A stretch of DNA of 64,000 nucleotides. It comes from Epinephelus fuscoguttatus. Lineage: Eukaryota; Chordata; Actinopteri; Perciformes; Serranidae. Made by a program: the position numbers and the translations under genes. The notes under the pieces are model-generated. The model was not told the DNA's origin and made no database searches. It saw nothing but the letters and a program-made list of their open reading frames with translations. Numbering within the stretch: the stretch's first letter is position 1; each line of letters begins with the position of its first letter. The DNA is taken from the NCBI RefSeq assembly GCF_011397635.1, contig NC_064754.1:28500543-28564542 (forward strand), read 5' to 3'. This document shows positions 58,101 to 64,000 of this stretch, in pieces.

Positions 58101-60466
58101 GGCAGCCCTTCAAAGCCTAGTTACCGTTAATAGTCAGTGGTTTTATAGTTGCTGCTTGGCAACAGCTTCTGTGAATGTTCAGTTTCCTAGTTTGTTCTAC
58201 CTCTGTGTTTCTATCTTAATTTAAATTTCCCTTTTTGACCCAGGAGTTACAAGAAGAAGGCCAGGTGGTACAAGTTGGAAGTTTGGGCATCCGTTGGGTG
58301 CTCATGCAGCACGCTGATCCATGGCTGCTGACTGTAAACGCAAAGCAATGGTCCCAGTCTCGCTTAACATCCAACAAACTTCCCTTTTTGGAGAAGCAGC
58401 ACAACATCCCTTTCATGCGCATGAGAAATAGGCGAGAGGTCCGACATGACCCGGAGGAACCACCTGCAAAAAAAAGGGCTGTTGACAGAGGGGAGGGCAA
58501 GAACAGACGGGGTGTAGAGGGTTTGTCAGGTGATGTAGCAAGAGAGAAACTGAATGAGGAAGAACAGCTGAAGAAGCAGAAAGAGAGGGTGGATGAGGGA
58601 GGAAAGCAGATGCAGCCGGAAGAGGGACGAGAGGAAGAGGCAGGACGGGAGAAGGTAGAAACTGAGGAAAGACAAGAAGAAAAGATAGATCATGAAGCCA
58701 CAGTGGACGGTAGAGATGATGAAAGAGATAAAGAAGCTTGCTCTTCACCAACAAGTCCTGCTGTAGGCGATAATGAGTAAGTACAAACTCTCTTACTGAA
58801 TCAGTTACGCATTTTCCTTTCCCGTGTATCATCTTTATCTTCTGTCTGTTTCCAACCTCTAATCCTCACAGTGAAAATGTGAGTTTCATCAGCCGGCCGT
58901 GGCGCATGGTCGACGGTAATCTTAACAGACAGGTGTGTAAAGGCATGCTGGAGGCCATTCTGTACCACATCATGTTCCGACCTGGACTCACACAGCAGTC
59001 GCTGGTGGAACATTACAAGGATGTGCTGCAGCCGATGGCGGTGCTGGACCTGCTGCAGGTAAATGGAAAATGGGAAATTCAGCAAGTACTCTGCAGTCTG
59101 ATCTCGAGCGCACAGCTTATGTTTACATGGTTTGTTTACAAAATGTAATAGAAGTTCACATTTAATGTGTTCAATGTGGACAGAGCGCTCCGATGTTTCA
59201 TCATGCGACACGATATTTGGACGCTTTATTGCTGTTTGGACACAGGGTCCATCCCAAGTCTCTTAAATTACTGCTAGTTATCTTACCTAGCCGACTTTGC
59301 TAGCTGTTGAGCCCCTCCCACCTAGGAAAAAATGCGAGGAGCTAGCGCTAGGAGCGATGAGCGAGCATTGTCGGTTTAAGAGACATGAGACGTCCTTTCC
59401 ACTGAAGCGTCACGTGAAGCAACGTCCATTCCTGATGACGGTGGCACTGCTGGATCTGCTCCGTAAAGCAGCCAGCGTCTGGTGTTACTATGGGTACATC
59501 CCAAGTCTCATTATATTTGCTGACCAAAACAGTAGCCCCCACCCTCCGCTGTCATGACTCTGGTCACACACTTTTGCATGTAGCAGCCGCACATCACCGA
59601 CAGTCCAATAAACAATGCAACGGGTTGTGACTGAAATAAACCTAATTGCAACATAACAATCTTGCATGAAATATCATTACTCTTTGAAGTAGGTACGTGA
59701 ATTACAGCGATTCATTGCAAAGAATGCATGAAACGGGTACTTACTCTTGTACCGTTTCTCCGCCATCTTGTTTAAATGTGCCAGATGTAGAGGGCGGGTA
59801 TTTATACGTCATGGCGTTGGGCTGAAAAACTCTTCCAGATAGGAAGCTCTTGACCATCCTAGCTTGTAGCTGCTTCAAGCTTGCTGCTAGCTCCTAGCGC
59901 TAGCTCCTCGCTGCACAAATAAGAGACTTGGGACAGCCTAGAAGATGGCGGACCTCAAACAACTTCCAGTTCAAGCGAGGAGCTAGCAGTAGCACTATAA
60001 AAATAAGAGACTTGGGACGGACCCACAGTGTCATTGTTTTCCACTGGGGAGAGAGGGCTGAGTCAAGTGGGACACCTAGTGGTAAAAATTGGTATACCTG
60101 TCCAGTTCAGCACATGACTTAATATCAAACCAGTTTGAAAATTTTTACACCAACCTAGCTCTAGCGTCAGTGTAATGTAATATTATTTAATGTAAAAGCA
60201 GAATATTTACTCTGGTTTTGCGGCTGATATCACTATCACTGCCTCTTCCCCAGGCGCTCATCGACATTGGCTGTGTGACAAAGAAGACTCTGGCTAAAAC
60301 TCCTAAACCCTCGCTGTTTGCACGCTCCATGCACCAGACAAGCAGTGAGACAAAAGTGAAGATTGAGGACCCGGGCATGGTGTTTTATGAGCCCACCATC
60401 AGTTGCTGCCTGCGGCTCTGTCAGATGTTACCAAATGAACGTCACTGGAACTGTTGCCTCCCATGA
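34942..60466 (+). CDS. gtf3c1: General transcription factor 3C polypeptide 1, TFIIIC B-box-binding subunit (40 coding exons)
   Basis: This is the largest subunit of TFIIIC (human TFIIIC220), which binds the B box inside tRNA-type genes and recruits TFIIIB for RNA polymerase III in the nucleus. Exons: 34942-35162, 36960-37169, 37360-37536, 37642-37785, 38959-39055, 39140-39263, 40569-40748, 41005-41120, 42486-42538, 42631-43001, 43118-43186, 43468-43601, 43699-43823, 43918-44071, 44858-44961, 45276-45379, 46493-46801, 46978-47123, 47460-47557, 47645-47741, 48303-48486, 48587-48683, 48836-48968, 49067-49154, 49497-49558, 50467-50575, 51492-51634, 51988-52130, 52207-52291, 52381-52496, 52578-52637, 52738-52831, 52932-53104, 54410-55075, 57046-57185, 57533-57637, 57729-58015, 58244-58776, 58872-59058, 60254-60466. 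They sum to 6651 nt, 2216 residues plus TGA, with GT..AG at each intron and no frame break. Human GTF3C1 is about 2109 residues; the excess is mostly acidic sequence in exons 34 and 38. The start MDALS and the ending YEPT...LCQMLP..WN match the family ends. Confidence 0.96.
35545..35737 (+). mobile_element. LINE/SINE 3' end with TTGA tail in gtf3c1 intron 1
   Basis: The order GGGATCCCTCCTCAGTTGCT, CTTCCTGAGGTTTCTACC, CTGTTAAAGGGTTCC, TGTAAAGCCTTGTGAGGC, GATATTGGGCTTTATAAATA, then (ATTG)n at about 35722-35737, is that of a very common teleost retroelement 3' end. Confidence 0.75.
37360..37785 (+). CDS. gtf3c1: gtf3c1 exons 3-4: B-block-binding winged-helix domain
   Basis: Residues about 178-250 ([20 protein letters not shown], then [19 protein letters not shown] and [14 protein letters not shown]) match the B-block_TFIIIC domain of the family, the winged-helix part implicated in contact with the B box. 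It spans two exons split by a 105 nt intron. The motif [12 protein letters not shown] is the clearest family signature in the N-terminal quarter. Confidence 0.95.
37810..38760. mobile_element. Nested repeat cluster in gtf3c1 intron 4
   Basis: 37815-37985 has the fish repeat phrases TTATTAGATGGATTGCACTG and TTTTCCTCTAGCACCACCATG; 38670-38760 (GAACATAGTAATCATTAGCAT and GCAGCATTTAGTTTAAAG) looks like the other end of the same repeat. Between them lie a hAT-type MITE end (38107-38300, GGGCTGGGCAATATATC, GATATGAGACTAGATATTG) and a hAT transposase fragment (38310-38600). Confidence 0.6.
38416..38545 (+). pseudogene. Fragment of a hAT transposase BED zinc finger
   Basis: One + frame reads [20 protein letters not shown] then [20 protein letters not shown], the layout of a BED finger (aromatic start, CxxC, then H in LxxHL). 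It follows GGTATAGGAATCGAAAACTG and AGAACCAGTTCC, the usual end of such elements, and a run of 13 G at 38402-38414. Only the N-terminal piece remains. Confidence 0.65.
38959..42538 (+). CDS. gtf3c1: gtf3c1 exons 5-9: second conserved helical block
   Basis: Exons 38959-39055, 39140-39263, 40569-40748, 41005-41120, 42486-42538. They encode [48 protein letters not shown], an Asp/Glu run (exon 7, about 40633-40671), then [20 protein letters not shown] and [17 protein letters not shown], all aligned with human GTF3C1 in the same order. Introns here are the largest repeat carriers (intron 4 and intron 6). Confidence 0.94.
39690..40048 (-). mobile_element. hAT-type MITE in gtf3c1 intron 6
   Basis: Ends with TTGATTAATCAACGTATAG and TTTCAGCTCTAC, the reverse of the usual GTAGAGCTGCAACTA start, and inside has CAGTCCAAAACCCAAAGACA. 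It is related to the element nested at 31383-31690. Confidence 0.65.
42118..42315 (+). repeat. Dispersed GTTAGCATG-type repeat in gtf3c1 intron 8
   Basis: GCAAAATTAATGACACTCCC, GGGCATGTTAGCATGCTGAC, ATTAGCATTTAGCTTAAAGC and AAGTACAGCCTTACAG follow in the order of a common teleost element, apparently the same family as the 3' part of the intron 4 repeat. Confidence 0.6.
42631..44961 (+). CDS. gtf3c1: gtf3c1 exons 10-15: AT-hook-like variable region, then conserved winged-helix block
   Basis: Exons 42631-43001, 43118-43186, 43468-43601, 43699-43823, 43918-44071, 44858-44961. Exons 10-12 are Glu/Ala/Gly/Lys-rich and little conserved; KAGRGRNK at about residues 498-505 resembles an AT-hook core, and human GTF3C1 has a similar RRGRGS in the same place. 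Exons 13-15 return to strong conservation: [47 protein letters not shown] and [10 protein letters not shown]. Confidence 0.92.
44317..44400 (+). repeat. Fragment of the TTTGACATTT fold-back family in gtf3c1 intron 14
   Basis: GGGATAGTTTGACATTTTGC repeats the end of the element at 31201. Confidence 0.4.
45276..48683 (+). CDS. gtf3c1: gtf3c1 exons 16-22: central conserved region
   Basis: Exons 45276-45379, 46493-46801, 46978-47123, 47460-47557, 47645-47741, 48303-48486, 48587-48683. Recognisable family blocks are [19 protein letters not shown] and [10 protein letters not shown] (exon 17), [19 protein letters not shown] (exon 18), RRQLLYKR (exon 19), [20 protein letters not shown] (exon 20), and [18 protein letters not shown] (exon 21). 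Exon 17 also has a variable Asp/Ser/Glu-rich tail. A CA repeat lies six bases inside intron 21. Confidence 0.94.
45735..45875 (+). mobile_element. tRNA-derived SINE fragment in gtf3c1 intron 16
   Basis: CCTGTAGCTCAGTGGGGGG resembles an A box and GCGGGTTCAGTTCC a B box, with CCTTGCTGCAGCGGC between, the usual form of a fish SINE. It is truncated at the 3' side and is not a tRNA gene. Confidence 0.65.
48493..48516. repeat. (CA)n microsatellite next to the exon 21 donor
   Basis: Twelve CA units start six bases after the exon 21/intron 21 boundary (48486/48487). Confidence 0.95.
48836..51634 (+). CDS. gtf3c1: gtf3c1 exons 23-27: linker with strongly basic, NLS-like patch
   Basis: Exons 48836-48968, 49067-49154, 49497-49558, 50467-50575, 51492-51634. 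Exon 23 carries [19 protein letters not shown] and KRNWLWTNH as in human. Exons 26-27 form a basic stretch ([12 protein letters not shown], then APRKKKK and EPKKRTP) comparable to the human [21 protein letters not shown] segment and likely acting in nuclear import or DNA contact. The intron that splits this basic patch (50576-51491) consists almost entirely of a MITE. Confidence 0.93.
50637..51489. mobile_element. MITE filling gtf3c1 intron 26
   Basis: Left TTAAAGGTGCAGTGTGTAAT and right TTTTAACATTGCACCTTTAA are inverted repeats. The element covers 853 of the 916 bases of the intron, and its right end touches the acceptor AG (51490-51491). No transposase is inside. This end type is common in fish genomes. 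Confidence 0.8.
51988..53104 (+). CDS. gtf3c1: gtf3c1 exons 28-33: conserved C-terminal-half block
   Basis: Exons 51988-52130, 52207-52291, 52381-52496, 52578-52637, 52738-52831, 52932-53104. Blocks matching human GTF3C1: [49 protein letters not shown], and the very conserved [14 protein letters not shown] followed by [19 protein letters not shown]. Introns are short (63-357 nt). Confidence 0.94.
52704..52726. repeat. (GTTT)n simple repeat in gtf3c1 intron 31
   Basis: Five to six GTTT units a few bases before the acceptor at 52737, where they form part of its pyrimidine-rich tract. Confidence 0.9.
53105..54409 (+). other. gtf3c1: gtf3c1 intron 33
   Basis: 1.3 kb from GTACAC to GACAG. No clear repeat ends or hidden exon; moderately AT-rich. 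Confidence 0.6.
54410..55075 (+). CDS. gtf3c1: gtf3c1 exon 34: large exon with a long acidic, lysine-rich insertion
   Basis: The 666 nt exon starts with conserved [17 protein letters not shown], then has about 130 residues dominated by Glu, Lys, Asp, Ser and Asn with no counterpart of that size that I recall in human GTF3C1, and returns to conservation at [20 protein letters not shown] and [17 protein letters not shown]. The insertion keeps frame and has no stop, so it is expressed. It looks intrinsically disordered. Confidence 0.93.
55480..55725 (+). mobile_element. L1-type reverse transcriptase fragment in gtf3c1 intron 34
   Basis: The + strand reads [15 protein letters not shown], then [19 protein letters not shown] and [12 protein letters not shown], with an internal stop. 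YADD is the catalytic motif of reverse transcriptases and the following layout is that of L1-type ORF2. Cut off on both sides. Confidence 0.8.
55928..56413. mobile_element. Second copy of the 11.55 kb MITE, opposite orientation
   Basis: TTAAGCTACAGTTTCATAAC at the left mirrors the right end of the 11554-11965 element, and GGATATAGTGACAGTTTCAG at about 56356 is the reverse complement of its CTGAAACTGTCACTATATCC. Confidence 0.65.
57046..58776 (+). CDS. gtf3c1: gtf3c1 exons 35-38: conserved block followed by charged disordered tail
   Basis: Exons 57046-57185, 57533-57637, 57729-58015, 58244-58776. Exon 35 has a run of Asp codons (GAT repeats, 57068-57087) and then the family block [17 protein letters not shown]. 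Exon 37 has the segment [15 protein letters not shown]; exon 38 starts with a short winged-helix-like end ([20 protein letters not shown]) and continues into about 110 Lys/Glu/Arg-rich residues that probably are disordered. Confidence 0.92.
58872..60466 (+). CDS. gtf3c1: gtf3c1 exons 39-40: conserved C-terminal domain and stop
   Basis: Exon 39 (58872-59058) encodes [32 protein letters not shown] and [11 protein letters not shown], nearly as in human. Exon 40 (60254-60466) encodes GCVTKKTL...[17 protein letters not shown] and ends in a TGA at 60464-60466, corresponding to the human C terminus. The 1195 nt intron between them holds a nested MITE (59245-60024). Confidence 0.95.
59245..60024. mobile_element. 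MITE with nested inverted ends in gtf3c1 intron 39
   Basis: Left GGGTCCATCCCAAGTCTCTT (59245) and right AAGAGACTTGGGACGGACCC (to 60024) match as inverted repeats at all but one position. A second pair lies inside: GGTACATCCCAAGTCTCAT (about 59490) and AATAAGAGACTTGGGACAG (about 59918). GCTAGCGCTAGGAGC and GCTCCTAGCGCTAGC also mirror each other. Confidence 0.8.
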
Positions 60467-60637
60467 AAGTAATCACGGACGTAACTTTGCCTGGCCTGGT
60501 ATCACATCAGGTATATAATAAGGTGTTGACGTTTTAGCTCTTATTTTACACAAAGTTTCTTGTCAGCAGGTTCTTACTTCTGGTTTTACAGAACATGTAT
60601 TTTTTTTGTATGGGGTTTTTTTTTTTTTGGTCTTTGA

Positions 60638-60643
60638 ATTAAA
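60638..60643 (+). terminator. gtf3c1: Candidate polyadenylation signal of gtf3c1 (ATTAAA)
   Basis: ATTAAA lies 172 bases after the stop, followed by T- and GT-rich DNA (60645-60670). It is the first plausible hexamer after the stop codon. The real 3' end could lie further on, for example near the AATAAA at about 61590. Confidence 0.45.
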
Positions 60644-63245
60644 TTCAGTTTTGTGTCCCCTTTTTTGTATCTCAGAATGATTTATTAATGTAATGCATTA
60701 CACTACATTTCTGACTTATAATTGCCGTGCAGATAAGTGGGCACGTTTGGCAGTAAAATTTCACTACAGTGAAAGAACAGCCTTAAAGGGACAGAATTAG
60801 ACAAAATTACGTATTTTACCTTTTACCTGTAGTGCTATTTACCAGTCTAGATAGTTTCTGTGTGAGTTGCCGAGTGTTGGAGATATCAGCCATAGAGATG
60901 TCTGCTGTCTCTCAAATATAATGGAAGTAGATGGCCCTCAGCTTGTGGTGCTCAAAGCTCCGAAAAATACATTTGAAAAATGTCCAGTTCCAAATTTGAT
61001 GAGAGGTTCCCTGGTCTTTACTGCAAGAATACAGAAGATCTCAGGCAGCCAAACGTGGTGTCAGTGAATTCCAACATGATTGTGACATCCCATGAGTCCC
61101 ATCCTGTTTTTCATACAAAGAATCCCTGAAGTTGGTTTTCTTTGAGTCAAACTGGAGCTGTTTGCTGTCCTGCGTGAAGCATTCAGGATGAGATTCAACA
61201 CCTCAAAGTCTGAGGCCATGGTATTCTGAAAAAAAAAACAGAGGGTAGCTTTCTTTGGGACGGGAACAAGAACTGCTGGGCATTATTTATATCATGATAT
61301 GAGACTAGATGTCGTCTTAGACTTTTGGAGGTGGTAATATTGTAAATGTTCCAAGATGGTGACGGCCAAAATGCTGAACTTAAGGCTTCAAAACAGGAGT
61401 CCACAAACCAACTGGTGATCACGGTGGTTCTATCTTCTTTTTTTTAGGGAGTCAGAATTGACCATATTTGGCAAGAGGCTGGAGCTGTGGTGGAGTGAGG
61501 GATGGAGCTGACTGAGAAGTCAAGGGCACTATCAGAAGACAGCCTGTCACTCAAAGCAGCCTTCCCTTAATTATGCCTAAATTTAGTTGTAATAAAATGT
61601 AAGTGGGTGAGTTATATATAAAAATTTACCCCCGTACAGTTTTCATGAACAGGGAAATTAAATACAGAAACCAAAGCCACGGTGTAAACGTATATTTCTA
61701 TGTAAGGTTGGGCCTTTTAACGTGTGTCTACAGAGATTCATTAGTTTACAAGTACAAAAACAAAAGGGAAGGCTAACATTGTGTAGCTTCAGTACATATT
61801 TATACAAATCTCCCATACATATAACATGTCAGCTGAGGATGTGTGTTTGCTCATGTCTGCAGTGCCTATTTTTGTAGCCAGGTTGCCTAATTAAGCAGTT
61901 CAGATGGTTTTGTAATCACGAACACGCAGCAATATCCTCCAATTTCCTGAACACACAAGTCAGTTGAAGTCAGACTCTGTATGACACATCGTACTGTTCC
62001 CATTGTGTCCCTCTGCTGCTCTTTCTCAAGCACTCACACCTAAATATCTCCTAGATTGCTCCTGTGATGTGGAACTCTGCCTTCAGGGCTGAAACATAAA
62101 ATAATGCAGTTGGCAGTGTGTAAGTACTGATAAAGTGTGAATGAAAGACCTGTAGAGTGGTACATGAACATGTCCAGTATTCATGGAAGTGCTGTCAGGA
62201 AACTGGGTGATAAAGATCACCAGGAAGCTGAGGAATGTTTGCTTACAGCTCTGCACTCAAAACGGTTTCCACATTAGATATGAGCACAAAACGTCCTCCA
62301 CTTTAAGTTGCAAACTTTCAGTTTTGTTCCTCATGTTTAGACCTACAGATAGTATGTGCAAATATCACTATATCTGTACCTGTGGTTACTTGGTGGTAAC
62401 TTATTCAGTGAGGATCCTTACCTTGTGTAATAACACAGAGTGAGACGTGAGGAAGGGTGGTGCAAATTGCTCTTTTGTTCTCTCCACGCCTGTCATCTGT
62501 GAGCATGCATCCATGCATTTCCTGAGGTTAATAGCCAGAGGGTTTACCCAAATACAGATACACTGAAATTTTTGGCTCCAAGGGTGTGTTACCCAAACTC
62601 AAATAGACATTTTGTTTTAGATCAAAACACTGAACACAATTTAAACAATTTTTCTTTCTTTACTTGATCTTAAATATTGAAGTATTAGTGGTAGACATAG
62701 ATTTGTATTTTGTGAATTATTTATCTTATGTGATCTTATGTGTGTGTGTCTTTTATTCCATTTTTCAAGTTGTGCTGCAAGAGCATTTCTTTATTGTGCT
62801 TTTCTCACAGGCCTTCCTTGGATTGGCCTCAAATTTACTGCCCTGAAGCGCAACTAATTCAAGCTCAATAAATGTTGTACTTCAGATGTATTTAACCTCT
62901 TTAATAGGCTTCAATAAGATAACAGAGGTAACACTCAGATAATGTTAAGTCTCTGAAATGAATACGCAGCAGTGTAGGGAGGAGGATTGTATAAACCTGT
63001 GCCGCCTCTGGAAGCCATTAACTACACAATGCCACACTTTCACTTTTAAGTCTGATAAGTTGACTGTGGAAAAATTCAGAGAGGGTGTGTGGTGTGAGAA
63101 AAACAGGCTGCACTGCCAACATTGTTCGACTATAGTAGAAGACCAAAATAACGGACACAGTGGACTCATTTGCTTTCCAACCACTGTTGGATTCAACGTT
63201 TAATGACTTTTATTATTTGTACTACAAAAACACTAACTGGGAATA
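60644..63245. other. Intergenic region after gtf3c1
   Basis: Beyond the repeat at 61265 no gene is recognised. The 81-codon Cys-rich ORF at 62958-63203 lies in the presumed 5' region of the next gene and shows no family motif. AATAAA occurs at about 62867. Confidence 0.5.
61265..61440 (+). repeat. Dispersed fish repeat with hAT-like start
   Basis: CATGATATGAGACTAGATGTC recalls the element at 38107, followed by CCAAGATGGTGACGGCCAAA and GGAGTCCACAAACCAACTGG, a phrase common in teleost repeats. Confidence 0.5.
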
Positions 63246-63318
63246 ATGTTTTTCCGTTGGATTCTACTGGTTGTCTCTTTGACGAATTTCCTGTGGGATT
63301 TTTATGTGTCCAGTTGTG
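63246..63318 (+). CDS. Probable signal-peptide first exon of the next gene (partial)
   Basis: ATG at 63246, with an in-frame TAA four codons upstream, opens MFFRWILLVVSLTNFLWDF and a few more residues (24 codons), a typical basic-hydrophobic signal peptide, then a consensus donor TGTG/GTAAGT at 63318 in phase 1. Phase-1 signal-peptide exons are usual in class I cytokine receptors and Ig-type receptors. In mammals IL21R and IL4R are next to GTF3C1, so a receptor of that group is a reasonable guess, but nothing in 24 residues proves it. The rest of the gene would lie past the window end. Confidence 0.45.
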
Positions 63319-63660
63319 GTAAGTGAAGAGTTTTCCGTCTGAAGTTATCTTACAAAAGGGTTTTATTGTCATCAGACTATTCCCTGTATACATTAAATTA
63401 GGATTTCACATGATTGTTCCAAAAACAAATGCACTTATACTGTAGAACTCTGCTAATCTTCGTCCAGCAAACTCAGAAACACCTGTATAACTTGGGACAT
63501 ACTTAAATTTGAAAGGATTTTCTAGTATTTTATTATGTTTTTATACTTCCTGTCCAGTGCCTTTATTTTTAAATCACATTTGACTGTTGTTTTTGTGATT
63601 CCTGTGGACTCTCATCCTTCTTGAAAATGCTGGACAAATTAATTTGTTGTCATTATTATC

Positions 63661-64000
63661 AGTGTTGGGGAAGTTACTTCGCAAGCATAGCTGTGCAGCT
63701 ACTAATTACTTCATACTGAAAGAAGTTGAGCTACAACAAAGCTACCGAAGGGAAACTTCTAGTTTAGTTAACTAAAGCTACTTAGAAAAAGTCATTCAAA
63801 CTACTATGTAAAAAGATGATCTTTCGCACATGAACAAATTATAGCAAAATATAGTTTATTGCAAGCAGTGCCCACTTGTTTAAAGGTCATACCTGAACCC
63901 TAAAAAGAAACAAGAATAAAATACTCCACTATTCACAAGGAAGTGAAGGTATGTCAGTTTTGGTTTTTGTGCATCAGTCAGACACCTGCCTTCAGAAACT
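63661..64000. repeat. Dispersed repeat starting AGTGTTGGGGAAGTTACTT, cut by the window end
   Basis: AGTGTTGGGGAAGTTACTTC followed by CTACTAATTACTT and AGTTAACTAAAGCTACTT is the form of a common fish element; 14970-15050 has related words. If the exon at 63246 is real, this lies in its first intron. Confidence 0.5.

Noticed and set aside
58413-58832. 139-codon ORF on the - strand
   Set aside because: Reverse of the Glu/Lys-rich part of gtf3c1 exon 38; the Leu/Pro/Ser-rich translation is a by-product. The same holds for - strand ORFs at 54508-54842 opposite exon 34 and 42729-43026 opposite exon 10.
62958-63203. 81-codon Cys-rich ORF on the + strand
   Set aside because: Cysteine spacing does not match a known small-protein family I know, it has no signal peptide, and it lies where the promoter or 5' UTR of the next gene should be.
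1-64000. CRISPR arrays, bacterial operons, phage or plasmid features
   Set aside because: Spliced vertebrate genes and eukaryotic repeats throughout; tandem repeats are microsatellites, with no regular spacer structure.

Overview
The window reads as nuclear DNA of a ray-finned, probably percomorph, fish. Two large spliced vertebrate genes lie on the + strand, introns have GT..AG ends, no bacterial-style operons are present, and the non-coding DNA is full of repeat types familiar from teleost genomes: short elements with terminal inverted repeats (MITEs), tRNA-derived SINEs, LINE 3' ends with ATTG or ATTCTG tails, and CA, CT, AGT and AAT microsatellites. The species cannot be named from the sequence alone.

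Layout. (1) 1-17.9 kb is gene-poor. It holds many repeats (antisense LINE 3' ends at 1.6, 6.6-7.5, 10-10.8 and 12.0-12.6 kb; a MITE at 11.55-11.97 kb; a large palindromic MITE at 15.4-16.1 kb) and a few exon-like islands of unknown identity (3685-3861, 4270-4341, 11204-11317, 13.97-14.08 kb). (2) 17.9-32.9 kb is axin1: a CpG-rich promoter region, a 5' UTR segment just before the ATG at 19150, 12 coding exons that splice in frame to 886 residues (stop at 29734-29736), and a 3.1 kb 3' UTR ending near two AATAAA signals at 32842 and 32855. (3) 32.9-34.9 kb is a 2 kb spacer with an L1-type relic and the gtf3c1 promoter. (4) 34942-60466 is gtf3c1, 40 coding exons that splice without any frame break to 2216 residues; its introns carry most of the other transposon relics. 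(5) 60.5-64 kb is mainly intergenic, but 63246-63318 looks like the signal-peptide exon of a following + strand gene.

Function. axin1 encodes the scaffold of the beta-catenin destruction complex (tankyrase-binding segments, RGS, GSK3-binding, beta-catenin-binding and DIX regions are all visible). gtf3c1 encodes the largest subunit of TFIIIC, which recognises the B box of tRNA-type RNA polymerase III promoters. The two genes are neighbours head-to-tail but belong to unrelated pathways.

I did not find a new multi-gene system. The observations most worth checking are a MITE that fills gtf3c1 intron 26 and ends exactly at its splice acceptor, a fold-back MITE inside the axin1 3' UTR, nested MITEs in gtf3c1 intron 39, a possible small unrecognised gene at 3.7-5.0 kb, and the signal-peptide exon at the right edge. 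All assignments come from reading the sequence and recalled knowledge of the families; no database search was run.
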